A stretch of 44,542 bases of DNA from Leyella stercorea. Lineage in GTDB: Bacteria; Bacteroidota; Bacteroidia; Bacteroidales; Bacteroidaceae. The stretch is from NCBI RefSeq assembly GCF_019052365.1, contig NZ_JAHQUY010000019.1:1-44542 (forward strand), read 5' to 3'. The number at the start of each line of letters is the position of its first letter. Position 1 is the first letter of the stretch. Both the position numbers and the translations under genes were made by a program. Of the stretch, positions 42,761 through 44,542 are shown one piece after another. The notes beneath the pieces are model-generated. The model made no database searches. It saw only the letters and a list, made by a program, of their open reading frames with translations, and was not told the DNA's origin.

Positions 42761-43525
42761 CTATCCGCAGTCGTGCTGGCAAATCATCCGCATCAGCTCC
42801 TCGTTGGCGCGGTTGTCTACAGCTGCGCTCTTCAGTTCGGAGAGATAGTCGAGAGAGGCGGAGCACTCGCCCGTGATGTCTACACCGATCACTTGCTCGT
42901 GAGCGTAGATGATGCGCAGCACCGCCTGCAGCTGCAAGAGAGTCATATCGCCGTTGCTCCAGTCGGTAACGGCATCCTGCTTTCTGAGCACGTCCTTGTC
43001 GATGGAGATATACACCGGCTCGTGAATCAGACAGCCAGCCTTGGAAGGCCACGCACGATGGTGGTCGATCTCCGACTGACTGTAGAACACGACCTTCTCT
43101 CTAAGCGCATCGGGAATCTGCGCTATCAGTTCGTCGGACGCACCGACGACGATGATGTTGCGCACGAACGGGTTGTTGCGAAGCACGTCCGCCACCCATC
43201 CGCCGCAAGACACGACACCCTCCCACTGCGGCTGCTGCATATCGGGATGGTGGTCGAACACTATCAACGAGAACGGCTCGCAGAGACGCGACACCCAATA
43301 CTCCGTGAGATAATGGAAATCGCCCGAATCGATGAAGTGCAGCGCCTTGGCAGGATAAGGCGCCAGTCGGCGGCGCAGCTCCGCCCTCGCCTCCTCGTCG
43401 CAATAGCAGTCGACACCGCAGATGTCGCGGCAGTCGACGTGCGTGATGTAGGGGCTCGAAGCAAACGCCTCGTAGTCGTACACGCCCGTAAAGTTGAGAA
43501 GTATAATCGGTTGTTTTGTTATCAT
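42761..43525 (-). CDS. Arginase/deacetylase-fold family protein
   Basis: This 254-residue cytoplasmic protein shows the metal motifs of the ureohydrolase fold: D-S-G-D-F-H-Y-L, V-F-D-H-H-P-D-M, S-I-D-K-D-V-L ... D-W-S-N-G-D-M-T and G-V-D-I-T-G-E. The histidine in D-F-H, the aspartates in D-H-H-P-D and the D-x-D pair would hold two metal ions. It is shorter than arginase or agmatinase (about 300) and is of the 'arginase family protein' type found in Bacteroidota. The substrate is unknown. It precedes the kinase-regulator operon by 74 bases and could be read through into it. Its own minus-7 box is at 43531-43538. Confidence 0.78.
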   Translation of the reverse strand: MITKQPIILLNFTGVYDYEAFASSPYITHVDCRDICGVDCYCDEEARAELRRRLAPYPAKALHFIDSGDFHYLTEYWVSRLCEPFSLIVFDHHPDMQQPQWEGVVSCGGWVADVLRNNPFVRNIIVVGASDELIAQIPDALREKVVFYSQSEIDHHRAWPSKAGCLIHEPVYISIDKDVLRKQDAVTDWSNGDMTLLQLQAVLRIIYAHEQVIGVDITGECSASLDYLSELKSAAVDNRANEELMRMICQHDCG

Positions 43526-43530
43526 AGTTG

Positions 43531-43538
43531 CAAAGGTA
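43531..43538 (-). promoter_or_regulatory. Minus-7 box of the arginase-like gene
   Basis: TACCTTTG on the minus strand, 6 bases before the ATG at 43525. The leader would be very short. Confidence 0.4.
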
Positions 43539-43622
43539 GGTATTTTTTGAGAAGAAGAGCGAACAGGCTCAAGAATTAAACAACTTTATATATGTCTTAG
43601 CCATCGGATTTTTTCAGTTTCC

Positions 43623-43653
43623 TTTGCCATTTCGCAGAAAATACCTATTTTTG
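43623..43653 (+). promoter_or_regulatory. Promoter of the right MNT-HEPN operon
   Basis: TTTG (43623-43626), 19 bases, TATTTTTG (43646-43653): a full consensus match. The leader to the ATG at 43674 is about 15-20 bases. Confidence 0.7.
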
Positions 43654-43673
43654 TAACATCTAAACGTTTTAAT

Positions 43674-43970
43674 ATGAAAACAACTCAAGAGTACATATCG
43701 TTAATCGGTTCGCATGCCGAAGAACTGAAAACAATGTTCGGCATAAGATCGTTGCGCATCTTCGGTTCTGTATCTCGGAATGAACACAAGGAAGGTAGCG
43801 ATGTGGACGTGTGTGTAGACATGGAACCCAAAGCCTTCTTGGTAGTTCGACTGAAGCGTTTTCTGGAGAATCTGCTGCAATGCTCTGTAGACGTTATCAG
43901 AATGCACAAGCATATAAATCCGTATTTACTTGAAGAAATAAACAAAGATGGAATTTACGTTATCCAGTAG
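43674..43970 (+). CDS. MNT-type nucleotidyltransferase (MntA-like antitoxin)
   Basis: This 98-residue protein is a minimal nucleotidyltransferase with G31-S32-V-S-R and S-D43-V-D45-V, plus a later acidic residue in S-V-D-V-I. Active-site numbering is identical to the protein at 247-540. The two share the start T-T-x-x-Y-I and the core I-F-G-S-V-x-R-N-E, so they are paralogues. In known systems the protein transfers AMP groups to a tyrosine near the HEPN active site. The HEPN gene overlaps its end by 23 bases, so the two are translationally coupled. A consensus promoter precedes it. This is the complete module of the two in the window. Confidence 0.9.
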   Translation: MKTTQEYISLIGSHAEELKTMFGIRSLRIFGSVSRNEHKEGSDVDVCVDMEPKAFLVVRLKRFLENLLQCSVDVIRMHKHINPYLLEEINKDGIYVIQ

Positions 43971-44325
43971 AACGCGCGGTTTATTAATACAAATACGAGA
44001 GGCTATATTTCAGCTAAAAGACTGGAATAAAGGCATTCATTGTTCTGACGATTATTATTGTTCACCTGACGGCATGAAGAATCTTGCTGCCAGCTGTATG
44101 CTGATTGAGGCTATCGGAGAGGGCATAAAACAGGTTGACAAAGCTACAGAGGGCAAATTGCTGATTAAACGCCCAGAAATTCCGTGGAAAGATGTCATTG
44201 GCATCCGCAACCATATCGCTCACGGCTATTTCGATATTGATGGCGAAATGGTGCTTGATGTCGTGAAAAACGATTTGGACACTTTGCTTGCAGCTATAGA
44301 GTTTTTTATAAACAAATCGGCATAA
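43948..44325 (+). CDS. HEPN-domain RNase (HepT-like toxin)
   Basis: This 125-residue helical protein has the HEPN catalytic motif R87-N-H-I-A-H92-G-Y94, that is RX4HXY. The arginine and histidine cleave RNA and the tyrosine is the residue AMPylated by the MNT partner in described HepT/MntA pairs. Upstream helices carry D-Y-Y-C-S-P-D-G-M and C-M-L-I-E-A-I-G-E-G, shared with the truncated HEPN frame at 1-254. The ATG at 43948 lies 23 bases inside the nucleotidyltransferase gene. Length is normal for the family. Toxin or antiviral function is inferred from the family. Hairpins follow the gene. Confidence 0.88.
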   Translation: MEFTLSSRTRGLLIQIREAIFQLKDWNKGIHCSDDYYCSPDGMKNLAASCMLIEAIGEGIKQVDKATEGKLLIKRPEIPWKDVIGIRNHIAHGYFDIDGEMVLDVVKNDLDTLLAAIEFFINKSA

Positions 44326-44333
44326 CGACAAAT

Positions 44334-44415
44334 CAGCTGGAAGATAAGCGGCTTCGGCTGGGAGATAGGCTGGGAGATTCGCCCCGTTTGCGGAGAATCT
44401 ACCAGCCTATCCTAT
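44334..44415 (+). terminator. Hairpin terminator, second copy of the repeated element
   Basis: GGCTGGGAGATTC (44368-44380) pairs with GAATCTACCAGCC (44394-44406) with one mismatch. The segment from CAGCTGGAAGATA on repeats the element at 3032-3110 with point changes. Confidence 0.65.
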
Positions 44416-44435
44416 TACTCTGTATCAACAAGTTA

Positions 44436-44451
44436 GGGGCGCAAAAGCCCC
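44436..44451. other. Small GC hairpin
   Basis: GGGGC and GCCCC flank a six-base loop (GCAAAA). It is part of the non-coding end of the window. Confidence 0.35.
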
Positions 44452-44497
44452 AAAACTGGCAGATGGGAGATAAAAACACGAACTTTTAACCCAAATC

Positions 44498-44535
44498 GGT
44501 CATTAGAAAATGACAAGAAGCTTTTTCTAATGACC
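44498..44535. repeat. 13-bp inverted repeat at the right edge
   Basis: GGTCATTAGAAAA (44498-44510) and its exact complement (44523-44535) flank a 12-base spacer. No T-run follows within the window, so it may be a mobile-element end or regulatory hairpin rather than a terminator. Confidence 0.6.
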
Positions 44536-44542
44536 GCCATTA

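Noticed and set aside
42687..43052. Upstream extension of the histidine kinase frame
   Set aside because: The extra residues have no membrane or sensor character and overlap the arginase-like gene in another frame; the ATG at 42686 fits better.

Overview
The window is chromosomal DNA from a member of the Bacteroidota, most probably a Prevotellaceae-like anaerobe. The evidence is a T9SS translocon gene (sprA/sov) directly behind ruvA, SusC/TonB-type outer-membrane barrels carrying N-terminal carboxypeptidase-regulatory-like domains, several lipoproteins with relaxed lipoboxes, and repeated promoter-like boxes of the Bacteroidota type (TTTG, 19-20 bases, TAnnTTTG). No rRNA, tRNA or CRISPR array was recognised.

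Layout. The left edge (1-540, minus) holds an MNT nucleotidyltransferase/HEPN pair whose HEPN gene runs into a 9-bp-period tract at the window edge. Next come an outer-membrane barrel gene (662-2986), a small lipoprotein (3174-3815), a UDP-glucose dehydrogenase (3999-5321) and the ruvA-sprA pair (13830 down to 5487). A 22-bp tandem repeat and an intact-looking IS1182-type insertion sequence (about 14107-15923) follow. After a CAAC/CAAT tract there is a serine hydrolase overlapping an AT-rich ABC-type ATPase gene, then three 33-bp palindromic repeats and a very long terminator hairpin.

On the minus strand, a secreted Ig-like protein (18142-19563) precedes a probable operon of acid phosphatase, TonB receptor and beta-helix lipoprotein (25027 down to 19678). 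On the plus strand, an RND adaptor and pump (25260-29489) are followed by a nuclease-gene remnant and an AT-rich helicase-nuclease fusion gene (29707-32493). A tripartite MFS efflux operon (TolC, HlyD, EmrB-like; 36681 down to 32623) is divergent from an AraC-type regulator, which is followed by a MATE pump. Then come a PepSY-like lipoprotein, a small barrel protein, a LytTR two-component pair and an arginase-fold protein. The right edge holds a second, complete MNT-HEPN pair (43674-44325).

Themes. (1) Envelope traffic: protein export, nutrient uptake and three drug-efflux types. (2) Accessory genes: two MNT-HEPN modules near the two ends, a helicase-nuclease beside a nuclease remnant, an ATPase and an IS. 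(3) An unusual set of degenerate short-period tracts (7-9 bp or 4 bp units) lies between genes. In several places they run into coding sequence: they end one protein, sit in frame inside another, and appear to break the left HEPN gene. These tracts and the 33-bp palindromic repeats are the least explained structures here.
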